Source: Sphingopyxis sp. OAS728 (GTDB taxonomy: Bacteria > Pseudomonadota > Alphaproteobacteria > Sphingomonadales > Sphingomonadaceae). Taken from it: a stretch of DNA of 64,000 nt. The stretch is from assembly GCF_014873485.1 (NCBI RefSeq), contig NZ_JADBDT010000001.1, forward strand, positions 1,798,001 through 1,862,000, read 5' to 3'. The translations under genes and the position numbers were made by a program. The notes under the pieces are model-generated. The model saw only the letters and a program-made list of their open reading frames with translations, did not search any database and had not been told where the DNA came from. Shown piece by piece: positions 8,753-16,857 of this stretch (position 1 is its first letter; each line of letters begins with the position of its first letter).

Positions 8753-9319
8753 TCAGATCGTGATGGTGAGATTCGTCGGACCCGAGGTCTGGGTGAGGGT
8801 TCCGATAATCTTGCAGGGATTTTCCGTGCTCCCGAGATTGCCGTCGGGGTTGGTGTCAGCAAGGTCCGAAAAGGGAGAATCAAATTCAATCTCCGGCGGC
8901 GAACCCGGAATCCAATAGACCTTGAGCACGCCCTCGCAGGCATCGGCACCGATAAGTCCCCCCAGCAGCGGCGGGATATTCACTTTCACAGTCGACAACC
9001 ACAGCTCTTCCGCGGCGCTGCCGGCACCGCCCGTGCCACGCGCGTCCACCGAATAAGGCAGGTTCGAGAAGGTGATCACCGGGCATATGGTGCCGGAAGA
9101 CAGGACGGGCGCGCTCGTCACATTGGCGGCAGTGCCGCTGCCCGAAACGGCGACGCTGACCGACAAATTGCAGGACGTCGCGGGGCTCAAATTCTTCTGC
9201 ACAGTGACCGGTCCCGCGAAGGTGTAGGTGCCGTCGGTACCAAAATTGTCCGCCGCCTGTGCGACGCCAGGACTGGCGAGTGCAAGCGCTGTTGCGCAAA
9301 GAGCAACAATATTCCTCAT
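8753..9319 (-). CDS. Secreted protein, PraB-like (function unknown)
   Basis: This 188-residue protein has a Sec signal peptide (MRNIVALCATALALASPGVAQA). The mature part is rich in Thr, Ser, Gly and Val, with four Cys (TSCNL, GTICPV, ADACEG, ENPCKI) that could form two disulfides, and it looks all-beta. The pattern recalls secreted proteins annotated as PraB-like activators of alkane oxidation, but I recognise only general resemblance. AGGAGAG lies 5 bases before the ATG. A strong terminator follows, and an AT-rich stretch lies upstream, so it probably forms its own, possibly highly expressed, transcript between two TBDR genes. Confidence 0.75.
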   Translation of the reverse strand: MRNIVALCATALALASPGVAQAADNFGTDGTYTFAGPVTVQKNLSPATSCNLSVSVAVSGSGTAANVTSAPVLSSGTICPVITFSNLPYSVDARGTGGAGSAAEELWLSTVKVNIPPLLGGLIGADACEGVLKVYWIPGSPPEIEFDSPFSDLADTNPDGNLGSTENPCKIIGTLTQTSGPTNLTITI

Positions 9320-9334
9320 ATCAACTCTCCTGTT

Positions 9335-9560
9335 CAGATGTAATTATAATTAAACATCAAACGAATCGATGCATATTAAAAATATCGGCTCGATAAAAAT
9401 CAGTCAATATTAAATACAAATTCACTATAATACGCATTTATTACTTAAAAAGTAAAATGCAAAATACCACTCACTACGAAAACTTGATTTTCGCATACCG
9501 GACTTCGATATTTTGAACTTATCAGTATTAATTGATCATCAATCAGTAATTGCTGTTACG
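9335..9560. promoter_or_regulatory. AT-rich intergenic stretch upstream of the secreted protein gene
   Basis: This stretch is strikingly AT-rich compared with all its surroundings, with many A/T runs such as TTATTACTTAAAAAG. It contains a small inverted repeat, ATTGAT-C-ATCAAT (9531-9543). It lies between the stop of the STN-domain TBDR (9607) and the start of the secreted protein gene (9319). I see no open frame or terminator hairpin in it. It may be a strong promoter with UP-like elements, a binding site for a nucleoid protein, or imported DNA. Confidence 0.5.
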
Positions 9561-9606
9561 ATTCTGAATCCGAAACGGGATCGGACGCGTAGCGGCCGCT
9601 TCGGCA

Positions 9607-12600
9607 TCAGAACCGCTTCGTCGCGCTAAATCCGATGATGCGCGGATCGAGCGTGAAGACGTTGGTGCTGAGCAGCGAATCGTCGCTGTTTGTGAAGAAG
9701 TCGGTGATCGGCGCGTCATCGAACAGATTTTTGACATAGAACTGGAAGCTCAGGTCTGAATCGGGTCGCGCGAGCGTCACGGCCAGATTGACATTGTCCC
9801 ACGCCTTCAGCCGGTCATAGGGCGTGTTATAGATGCGCGCGAAGCTTTTCGATTGGCGGTAGTAATCGCCGCGGAAGGTGAGATCCCAATCGCCCATGAA
9901 AAATGTATACTGCGCACCGATATTGGCCGTGATCCGCGGCGAATTGGGCAATTCGTTGCCGCCAAGATCGGCAAAGAACCCGCGCCCGCCATTGGGTGCG
10001 CCGCTGACTTGGCTCCGCCAGGCATTGGGGTTCGCCGGATCGAAGGGAACGATCGCACCGACCTTGGCGGGGTCATAGGGCGCGGAGGGATCATAAGCGA
10101 AGCCGTAGCGTATTGCGGGATTGCCAAGCGGGGTGGTTGGGTCAAAATTGCCGAAACCGTTGGACTGGCCGCACAGTGCATAAAGCGCAGAGCCGTCAGG
10201 ATCCCGCAATATTCGTTCGACATAGGCGCGCGGCGCGATGCAGTTCGAGGGAACCTGGAGGAAGGGACGAAGCAAGATCCAGTCGGGATCGCCCTGGGTC
10301 CGATCCATCACGTCGATCGACTGCGCCCCATCCTTTACCCGGGTTCTCAGGTAACCGAGATTGGCATCGACACGGAACGCGCGCGACGGCCGCCATGCGG
10401 CCTCGAACTCAAGTCCCCAGATCGTCGCATCGAAATTTTCGTTGAGCGCGATGCGGTCGACGATCTGCGATATCTGATAATCCTTATAGTCATACAGGAA
10501 ACCGGTCACGTTCAACGTGAAGCGCCCGCCGTCGAAGCTGTTCTTGGTCCCGATTTCGAAGGCGTTGACATATTCAGGCTTAAAGGTCGGCGAAATATCG
10601 GAAAACTGGACATTGGCGCGGTTGATGTCCGGGCGCGCCGGGTTGGCGCCGCCGCCCTTGTAGCCGTGCGATGCCGAAGCATAGACCAGCGTGTCGTCGG
10701 TGAAGGCCAGATCGGGTTTCCAGTCGATCACCAAACGCCCGGTCGGTTTTGACCAGCGCTGGTTGAGCGGGTCGTTCGCCTTGTACCCGCCACTGATGTT
10801 GCCGCCGCTGGCGCCGGTGCCGCCGCCGCCGAGCAGGAGCTGGCTGGGATAGAGGATTGCGCGCTTGTCGTCGCGCGTGAAGCGCAGCCCGGCGGTGACT
10901 TTCAACGCGTCGGTGACGTTCCAATAGGTTTCGCCGAATATCGCCCAGGATTTCGTCTGGACATTGTTGCGGCTGCGGAAATAATTATGCCCCTGCTCGT
11001 CGAGCGAACCGATCGGATTGGGGTCGACATACACGCAGTCGCGGCCGACGACATCAGGCGGGCAATCGCGATAGCGAAAGAGACTGCCGGGGGCGCCGTC
11101 ATCGAGCCGATTATTTCGGTTATAGGCGATGAACGTATAGAGATTGTTGAAGACGAAATAATCGTCCTGCGATTTGAAGTTCAGATAATTGGCGCCAAGG
11201 CTGAAATTAAACGGACCGTCGAACGCGGATTGAAGACGAAGCTCCTGCGACCATTGCCGGTTGCGCGATCGGCTGAGATCCATCGACAGCATCCGGTCCG
11301 AGCAGCCGAGCTGCGGGTCGCAAAACACACCGCCCGGCGCCGCGTGCGACTGGTCGATCGGCAGGGCATTGCGGCGGCGATCCACCAGATCCGAGGTATC
11401 GTTGAACACCGGCCCCGAGACATAACGATTATAATCCTGCGAAGAATAATAGCGATCGCGGGCATAAGCGGTCTGCGACACAAGCTTCAGCGCGTCGCTC
11501 ACATCGAAATCCAGGTTGAGCTGGAAGATATCGTTTTTCGCGCGAAAGACCGGATCGATGCTCGTCGCGATTTCGCGCAGGTCGCGCGATTGCTGAACGC
11601 CCGCGAACGGATCGCCGCGCTTCAGGCCAGAGACGAGAGAGCGGCTGCCGCTCGGCGTATACCCCATATAGACATATTCGGTCGAGCCCGCGACGATCGG
11701 GGCGTAACCGCTGGCGTTGGGAGCATCATAGGAGCGCTCGTCATAGAGCGAGATGGGCAGGCAGCCCTGACTCATTCGCCCACGCAGATCGATTTCCGTG
11801 CCGCCAAATCCGTCGCCGCGCGTCCCGTCGGGCACCCGGATTCCGCCGACCGTATCCCGTCCGGGATCGCGCGCGCAAAGCTGCTTCCCGGTACGCGAAC
11901 GATTATCGTCTTCATCGAAATGCTGCCAGATTGCATTGGCGCGGAAACGGTCGCTCGGTTCCCAGGCAATCGAGGCACGTGTCGACCACAGCTCACGGCC
12001 ATTCACGCGCCTTTCCGTAAATGTGTTATAATCGAACCCGTCGCGACTGGTCAGCGCCCCCGCGACGCGCACCGCCAGCGTGTCCGACACCGGCACGTTG
12101 ACCATGCCCGATACGCGCATCGTCTTGTAATTGCCGACCTCGACCTTCGCATCGAGCCCGAAATCCTGAAGATCGGGTAGCGCCGGAATCAGGTTGACGA
12201 CACCGCCGGTGGCATTGCGTCCGTAAAGAGTCCCTTGCGGCCCGCGGAGCACCTCGACCCGCTGCATGTCGAAAAATTCGGATTCGAACAGGCGGTTGCG
12301 GATCAGCGGCGTGTTGTTGAAGCTCACCGCCACCGCAGGGTCGGTCGATGCCGATACCGCCTTGGTCCCGATCCCGCGGATCGAGATATTGTACATGCTG
12401 AAATTGGCCTTGGAGAAGCTCATGTTCGGAACCGCCCGCAGCAGTTCCGCGCCTCCCTCGATCTTATGGTCGTCGAGTGCGGCGGACGACAGCGCCGTCA
12501 TCGCGATCGGCACGTCGCCGATCTTTTCTTCCTTCTTCTGCGCCGTCACGATGATATCGGTGACGTCGCTGATCTCGTTCGCCGGGTCCTGCGCCGCCAC

Positions 12601-12960
12601 CGCGAGCGGCGCTGCGCTCGCCATCTCGACCGGAACTTGCGCGACCCGCCGCATCGGGCTGACGATGAAGATCTTGCCGTTGCGGCGATAGGCCATTCCG
12701 GTACCGCGAAGCAGCACGCGAAGTGCCTCTTCGGCGTCCGACCGCGACCGGAGCGCTTCGCTGCGCTTGCCACGCACCGCCTTGCCGTCGAAGATGACCT
12801 GCACGCCCGACGCGCGGGCGAAGGCGCGCAGCGCGCCGCCCAGATCCTGCGCCGGAATATCAAACTGTTTAACCTGCCGCGCTTCGGCCTGCGCAGGCGC
12901 CGACACAGAAACCAGCGCGCCGACGGCGAGACTCGACAACAAATAGCGACGGTTGGACAT
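9607..12960 (-). CDS. TonB-dependent receptor with N-terminal STN signalling domain
   Basis: This outer-membrane transducer/receptor has 1117 residues from the ATG giving MSNRRYLLSS. A signal peptide ends near residue 26 (SAPAQAEA). An STN domain (about 30-85: KQFDIPAQDLGGALRAFARA) follows, then a TonB-box-like segment (TDIIVTAQKKEE), the plug (RGPQGTLYGRNATGGVVNL) and a long barrel ending in Phe. STN receptors signal through FecR to a FecI-type sigma factor, and both are encoded just upstream. The start has a GGGGGAGAG site; 21 more codons are open upstream without one. The ligand is unknown; the great length argues against a simple siderophore and fits carbohydrate or other bulky substrates. 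Confidence 0.93.
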   Translation of the reverse strand: MSNRRYLLSSLAVGALVSVSAPAQAEARQVKQFDIPAQDLGGALRAFARASGVQVIFDGKAVRGKRSEALRSRSDAEEALRVLLRGTGMAYRRNGKIFIVSPMRRVAQVPVEMASAAPLAVAAQDPANEISDVTDIIVTAQKKEEKIGDVPIAMTALSSAALDDHKIEGGAELLRAVPNMSFSKANFSMYNISIRGIGTKAVSASTDPAVAVSFNNTPLIRNRLFESEFFDMQRVEVLRGPQGTLYGRNATGGVVNLIPALPDLQDFGLDAKVEVGNYKTMRVSGMVNVPVSDTLAVRVAGALTSRDGFDYNTFTERRVNGRELWSTRASIAWEPSDRFRANAIWQHFDEDDNRSRTGKQLCARDPGRDTVGGIRVPDGTRGDGFGGTEIDLRGRMSQGCLPISLYDERSYDAPNASGYAPIVAGSTEYVYMGYTPSGSRSLVSGLKRGDPFAGVQQSRDLREIATSIDPVFRAKNDIFQLNLDFDVSDALKLVSQTAYARDRYYSSQDYNRYVSGPVFNDTSDLVDRRRNALPIDQSHAAPGGVFCDPQLGCSDRMLSMDLSRSRNRQWSQELRLQSAFDGPFNFSLGANYLNFKSQDDYFVFNNLYTFIAYNRNNRLDDGAPGSLFRYRDCPPDVVGRDCVYVDPNPIGSLDEQGHNYFRSRNNVQTKSWAIFGETYWNVTDALKVTAGLRFTRDDKRAILYPSQLLLGGGGTGASGGNISGGYKANDPLNQRWSKPTGRLVIDWKPDLAFTDDTLVYASASHGYKGGGANPARPDINRANVQFSDISPTFKPEYVNAFEIGTKNSFDGGRFTLNVTGFLYDYKDYQISQIVDRIALNENFDATIWGLEFEAAWRPSRAFRVDANLGYLRTRVKDGAQSIDVMDRTQGDPDWILLRPFLQVPSNCIAPRAYVERILRDPDGSALYALCGQSNGFGNFDPTTPLGNPAIRYGFAYDPSAPYDPAKVGAIVPFDPANPNAWRSQVSGAPNGGRGFFADLGGNELPNSPRITANIGAQYTFFMGDWDLTFRGDYYRQSKSFARIYNTPYDRLKAWDNVNLAVTLARPDSDLSFQFYVKNLFDDAPITDFFTNSDDSLLSTNVFTLDPRIIGFSATKRF

Positions 12961-13046
12961 ATTTCTCTCCCCCTTTATGCGAGGGATCGATATTTCCGCC
13001 CCTCTGTCATAAAGACGATCCATTCGTCAAATTCAGCCTTTGATTT

Positions 13047-14111
13047 TTATCTTTGGCTATTTTTTTCTTCATCTACTTTGGAATTTACTGTTTTAATAAC
13101 GATGCGATGCCCCTCTTCGCGTGCCGACAGCGGGTAGAGCGACGTCACGCCCTTGACGAAGCTGTCGGTGTCGCCGGCATCGAACACGCCATTGACAATG
13201 TGGCGGCCAGCAGCCGCATCGCCGAGGACGATCGGCGATGCGGCGTAGCGATTGATCCGCTCGACCGCGTCGGCCAGCGGCATATCGACAAAATCGACGC
13301 GGCCGCCTTCCCAGCCGAGCGAGCGCTCGGCTTCGGCTGGCAGGACCTCCGCGGTTCCGGACGAAAGATCGGCCACCAATTCCTGGCCGGGCACGAGCTG
13401 GGTGGTCGCCGGGGCCGGTCGCCGAACCTTGATATTGGCCGCCGCGACCGCACGCGGAACGACCGCGACCTGTCCTTCGAACAGCAGGACGCGGAGCTGG
13501 TTGCGCAGCAGTTCGACGCTGAAACTCGTCCCGACCGCCACCACTGACTGCGATCCCGCGGTCACGGTAAACGGGCGCAGCGGATCTTTCGCCACGTCGA
13601 ACTTGGCCCGGCCGCGCTCGAGCGTGACCGCACGCCGCTCGTCGGTGAACGACACAAGCATCCGGCTGGCAGCATCGAGCGAGACGCTGGATCCGTCGTC
13701 GAGCCGGACGGTCCGCCGTTCGCCGACCGCGGTGGCATAAACGTCGGGACTTTGCGCCCAGTACCAGGCGCCGCCGCCCGCCGTCAGCGCGAACGCCATC
13801 AATGCCGCGAAGGCATGGCGGCGGGTCAGGCCGCGCAAAGGCCGCTCATCATGGTTCCGGGCATTTTCCATCATCATCAACGCCTTGGCGCGAAGCGAAA
13901 GAAAGCCTGGAAGTTCTGCGATCGCGTCGGTGCACTGCCAAACCGCCACCATCTGTTCGAAACATTGGGCGTGGCGTTCGTCGGCGGCGAGCCATTCGTC
14001 GAAATCGGCCTGTTCCGCCGGTGTGAGCGGCCGCTCGGCAATCCGCAGGCACCAGGCGGCTGCCTGTTCCTCCTGTTCGGCGAAGCCGTCGTTGTCGTTC
14101 TGCGGGATCAT
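13047..14111 (-). CDS. FecR-type anti-sigma / sigma regulator
   Basis: This 354-residue inner-membrane protein has an N-terminal DUF4880-like cytoplasmic region (AAAWCLRIAERPLTPAEQAD, residues about 18-75), one transmembrane helix near 102-122, and a periplasmic FecR domain (GERRTVRLDDGSSVSLDAAS, from about 132). The C-terminal part (VDFVDMPLADAVERINRYA) is an STN-like domain that contacts the receptor. It relays occupancy of the STN-domain TBDR to the sigma factor. Its ATG overlaps the sigma factor stop (ATGA), which keeps the two in fixed ratio. It lies 86 bases before the receptor gene on the same strand. Confidence 0.93.
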   Translation of the reverse strand: MIPQNDNDGFAEQEEQAAAWCLRIAERPLTPAEQADFDEWLAADERHAQCFEQMVAVWQCTDAIAELPGFLSLRAKALMMMENARNHDERPLRGLTRRHAFAALMAFALTAGGGAWYWAQSPDVYATAVGERRTVRLDDGSSVSLDAASRMLVSFTDERRAVTLERGRAKFDVAKDPLRPFTVTAGSQSVVAVGTSFSVELLRNQLRVLLFEGQVAVVPRAVAAANIKVRRPAPATTQLVPGQELVADLSSGTAEVLPAEAERSLGWEGGRVDFVDMPLADAVERINRYAASPIVLGDAAAGRHIVNGVFDAGDTDSFVKGVTSLYPLSAREEGHRIVIKTVNSKVDEEKNSQR

Positions 14112-14617
14112 GGCTGCAGCCTCATCCGGCGGGCGATAAAAACCAGCGCGCGCGAAATATGCTTGTCGACCGTTCGCAGGTGAAATCCGAAATTGTCGGC
14201 GATCGTCTGCTTGGGAATATCCTCGACGCGGTACAAGATGAATATCTGCTGCGTGGGTTCGGGCAGCGCCTGGATCGCGGCCCAGAGCACCGAAATACTC
14301 TCCCGCGCCGAGGCGATCCGGAAAGGATCGAGCGGGTCGATGCCCGCGCTGCCTTCGCTTCGGACAGCGTCGGAGAAATGCCGGCGCACAAGGTCGTGTC
14401 GGGCGCGATCCGTTACAAGATTCGCCGCAATCCGGAAGATATACGCGGCACTTGTTTCCTCGATGTTCGCTTGCGTCCGCATCAGCCTAACAAAAACCTC
14501 CTGGGTCATGTCCTCGGCCTCGGCCAGACTTGCGACCCGACGCGAAAAAAAGGCGATCAGCGGCGGCCGGAATTTCCGGGTTAGCCGTTCCAGTTCGGAG
14601 ACAGATTCCGCTGCCAC
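14108..14617 (-). CDS. FecI-type ECF RNA polymerase sigma factor
   Basis: This 169-residue ECF sigma factor has region 2 (FFSRRVASLAEAEDMTQEVFVRLM, residues about 24-47) and region 4 with the helix-turn-helix (IPKQTIADNFGFHLRTVDKH, about 133-152). It would direct transcription of the adjacent STN-domain TBDR when FecR is activated from the cell surface. It starts at GTG behind GGGAGGAGCGGG and overlaps FecR by four bases. Its upstream gap of about 220 bases is shared with the divergent serine hydrolase gene, which may belong to the same regulon. Confidence 0.93.
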   Translation of the reverse strand: MAAESVSELERLTRKFRPPLIAFFSRRVASLAEAEDMTQEVFVRLMRTQANIEETSAAYIFRIAANLVTDRARHDLVRRHFSDAVRSEGSAGIDPLDPFRIASARESISVLWAAIQALPEPTQQIFILYRVEDIPKQTIADNFGFHLRTVDKHISRALVFIARRMRLQP

Positions 14618-14835
14618 CCCCGCTCCTCCCGTTCCGTTTCCTATCTAAAACGGCCACCCGGGCAAAATGCGCCCCACTTTGTGCACCGAAACGCGCGCCC
14701 CGCTCTGCTGCGGGAGAGTCCATCAGATGTTTTCAGGTTTTTCAATGTCTTCTGGCCAGAAATTCTCCTGCCGACAATATTTCTCCTTGCGCGCGATTTC
14801 GGGCCCAGCGAATGATCGACGCGAGGGGGAAGCCA

Positions 14836-16062
14836 ATGACGATATTCGGGCGGCGGGCCTTATTGTTCGGATCTTCGGCACTGATCGTCGGCAGCGCGGC
14901 ATCCACCCGCGCCCGCGCCGGCCAAGGCCCCGACAGCAGCGCCACGTGGATCCCGTCCGGGGAACTGGTCCGCGACCTTCCGCGCCTGATGCGGATCGCC
15001 GGGGTGCCCGGCGCCGCCATCGCGGTCGTGGACCGCGGGAAACTCGCCTGGAGCCGGAGCTTCGGCGTCAAAAATATTCTCACCGGCGACCCGGTGCGCG
15101 ACGACACATTGTTCGAAGCCGCGTCGATGACCAAGCCAATCTTCGCCTATGTCGTGATGCGGCTGGCCGACGAAAAACGCCTCAACCTCGACAAGCCGCT
15201 TGTCCAGTATCGCCGGCCGGCGAACTTGGGTGGCGACCCGAATCTCGAGCGCATCACCGCCCGGCACGTGCTGGAGCATTCGAGCGGCCTGCCCAACTGG
15301 GCGTCCGAACCGCTCGTCACCAGCAGCACGCCCGGATCGCGCTACAGCTATTCGGGCGAAGCCTTCATCTGGCTCCAGCTGGTCGTCGAGACGATCATGG
15401 GAATGGGCCTCGGCAGCGTGATGCGGGCCAAGCTGTTCGACCCGGCCGGCATGCCCAACAGCAGCTTCGGCTGGGACGAGGAGATCGCAGCGTCGACGGT
15501 CTTCGGCCATTCGGAACCGCCGGAAGGCGAGCAGGCGCTTCCCGCCCAGCCGACGCGCGATCTCGGCAACCGGCTGCTGCCGGTCGCTGCGAAATGGCGC
15601 AAGCCAATCGCGGCGTGGACCTTCGAAGATTCGGTCGCCGCGATGCGCGAGACCGATCCAAAGACGCCGCCGTCGACCCACGACCTGTTGGTCAATTCGG
15701 CGGGCGGGCTGCTGATGACCGTGTCCGATTATGCGAAGTTCATGGCGCTGATGATGGATCGGCCGGAGCGGGCGGCGTGGGAGATCAGCGATGCGGCCCG
15801 GCAGGCAATGCTCACCCCGCGGCTCGACGTGCGCGGGCGCGACATTTCGCGAGGGCTGGGCTGGGAACTCGAGCAATCGCCGACGGGCCTATTATTCCAG
15901 CACAGCGGCAGCAATTACGGGATTTTCAAAACGATGGGCGTTGGCGATGCCCGAAGCGGGCGGGCGATCGTCGTCTTCACCAACGCCGCGAACGGCAATG
16001 CGCTCGCGGCCCGGATCATCCGGCAGGCAACCGGGATCGACCGGTTGAAGTCGCTGATCTGA
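14836..16062 (+). CDS. Serine hydrolase, class C beta-lactamase / esterase family
   Basis: This exported 408-residue serine hydrolase has a Tat-like leader (FGRRALLFGSSALIVGSA). The nucleophile motif is SMTK (Ser97, Lys100). A YSYSG segment near residue 174 could supply the second catalytic Tyr, and QHSGSNYG near 355 takes the place of the KTG motif. These features fit the beta-lactamase-related esterase/D-peptidase group (PF00144) better than a true antibiotic-resistance enzyme. The ATG follows GAGGGGGAAGCC; an upstream in-frame Met eight codons earlier is a weaker choice. It stands alone, divergent from the sigma factor, and may act on a product imported by the neighbouring receptors. Confidence 0.87.
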   Translation: MTIFGRRALLFGSSALIVGSAASTRARAGQGPDSSATWIPSGELVRDLPRLMRIAGVPGAAIAVVDRGKLAWSRSFGVKNILTGDPVRDDTLFEAASMTKPIFAYVVMRLADEKRLNLDKPLVQYRRPANLGGDPNLERITARHVLEHSSGLPNWASEPLVTSSTPGSRYSYSGEAFIWLQLVVETIMGMGLGSVMRAKLFDPAGMPNSSFGWDEEIAASTVFGHSEPPEGEQALPAQPTRDLGNRLLPVAAKWRKPIAAWTFEDSVAAMRETDPKTPPSTHDLLVNSAGGLLMTVSDYAKFMALMMDRPERAAWEISDAARQAMLTPRLDVRGRDISRGLGWELEQSPTGLLFQHSGSNYGIFKTMGVGDARSGRAIVVFTNAANGNALAARIIRQATGIDRLKSLI

Positions 16063-16093
16063 CCGGCAGGCCCGGCCGATCACGAGATGGATT

Positions 16094-16717
16094 TCAGCCC
16101 CCGCCTGGCGCCCAGGGTGCGAGCCGCACCATCGCCCGCTCGAACAGCTCCGACGCGACCAGTGCCCCGAGCCATTCGCGCACCCGTTGCGGTGCATGGG
16201 CTTCGAACCAGGGCGGATCGACGCCCGCGAACTGGCGCACGAACGGAAAGATAGCGACGTCGCTGAATCCCCGCGTGGCGCCTCCCAGATATGCCCGATC
16301 GGCGACCCGTGCGTCCAGCTCGGCCAGCATCGCCAGTCCTGCCGTGCGATGCTCCACAGGATCGACGCCGTAGCGCCCCCAATATTTATAGCGGTCGAGA
16401 TGATGTTTGAACGCACCGTCATAATCGGCAACCAGCGCCGCGTCGGCGCGCGCCATCCAGTTTTCGGGGTCGCTCTGTTCGAGCGCCCAGCGCATGATAT
16501 CGATGCTTTCGTCGATCACGCTTCCGTCAGCGAGCACCAAAACCGGCACCGTACCCTTGGGCGACGCCGCCAACATTGCGGCGGGCTTGTCGCGCAGCAG
16601 CACTTCGCGATGCTCATAAGAAACGCCGCTCGCCAAAAGCGCCAAACGCGCGCGCATCGCGTAGGGGCAGCGGCGGAAGCTGTAGAGGATCGGTAGGCCC
16701 GTCATCGTCCGCGCCAT
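16094..16717 (-). CDS. Glutathione S-transferase family protein
   Basis: This 207-residue cytoplasmic protein has an N-terminal thioredoxin-like domain beginning LPILYSFRRCPYAMRARLAL, with a Cys in CPY at the position used by glutaredoxin-2 and omega-like GSTs. The cis-Pro and glutathione-binding segments are GTVPVLVLADGS and DESIDIM near residues 55-75. An all-helical C-terminal domain follows. The start is uncertain: Met1 and Met5 both lack a clear ribosome binding site. It stands between the convergent serine hydrolase and the GH97 gene and has no obvious functional link to either. Confidence 0.87.
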   Translation of the reverse strand: MARTMTGLPILYSFRRCPYAMRARLALLASGVSYEHREVLLRDKPAAMLAASPKGTVPVLVLADGSVIDESIDIMRWALEQSDPENWMARADAALVADYDGAFKHHLDRYKYWGRYGVDPVEHRTAGLAMLAELDARVADRAYLGGATRGFSDVAIFPFVRQFAGVDPPWFEAHAPQRVREWLGALVASELFERAMVRLAPWAPGGG

Positions 16718-16857
16718 AGCCGACCGCCCATGCTGCGGTACAGTCCGATGGATAGTGCCCTCGACCGGGGCTGCGGCCGCCGATTGAAGCGGCTCGCCTG
16801 GACCAAAGGGAATTGGGATTTACCGAAAGAGCGCGGCCAATACTGCGTCGATGGCGG

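Noticed and set aside
14836..16062. Antibiotic-resistance class C beta-lactamase
   Set aside because: The KTG motif is absent (HSGSN instead), the YxN motif is not clear, and the neighbourhood lacks an AmpR-type regulator. An esterase or peptidase is more likely.
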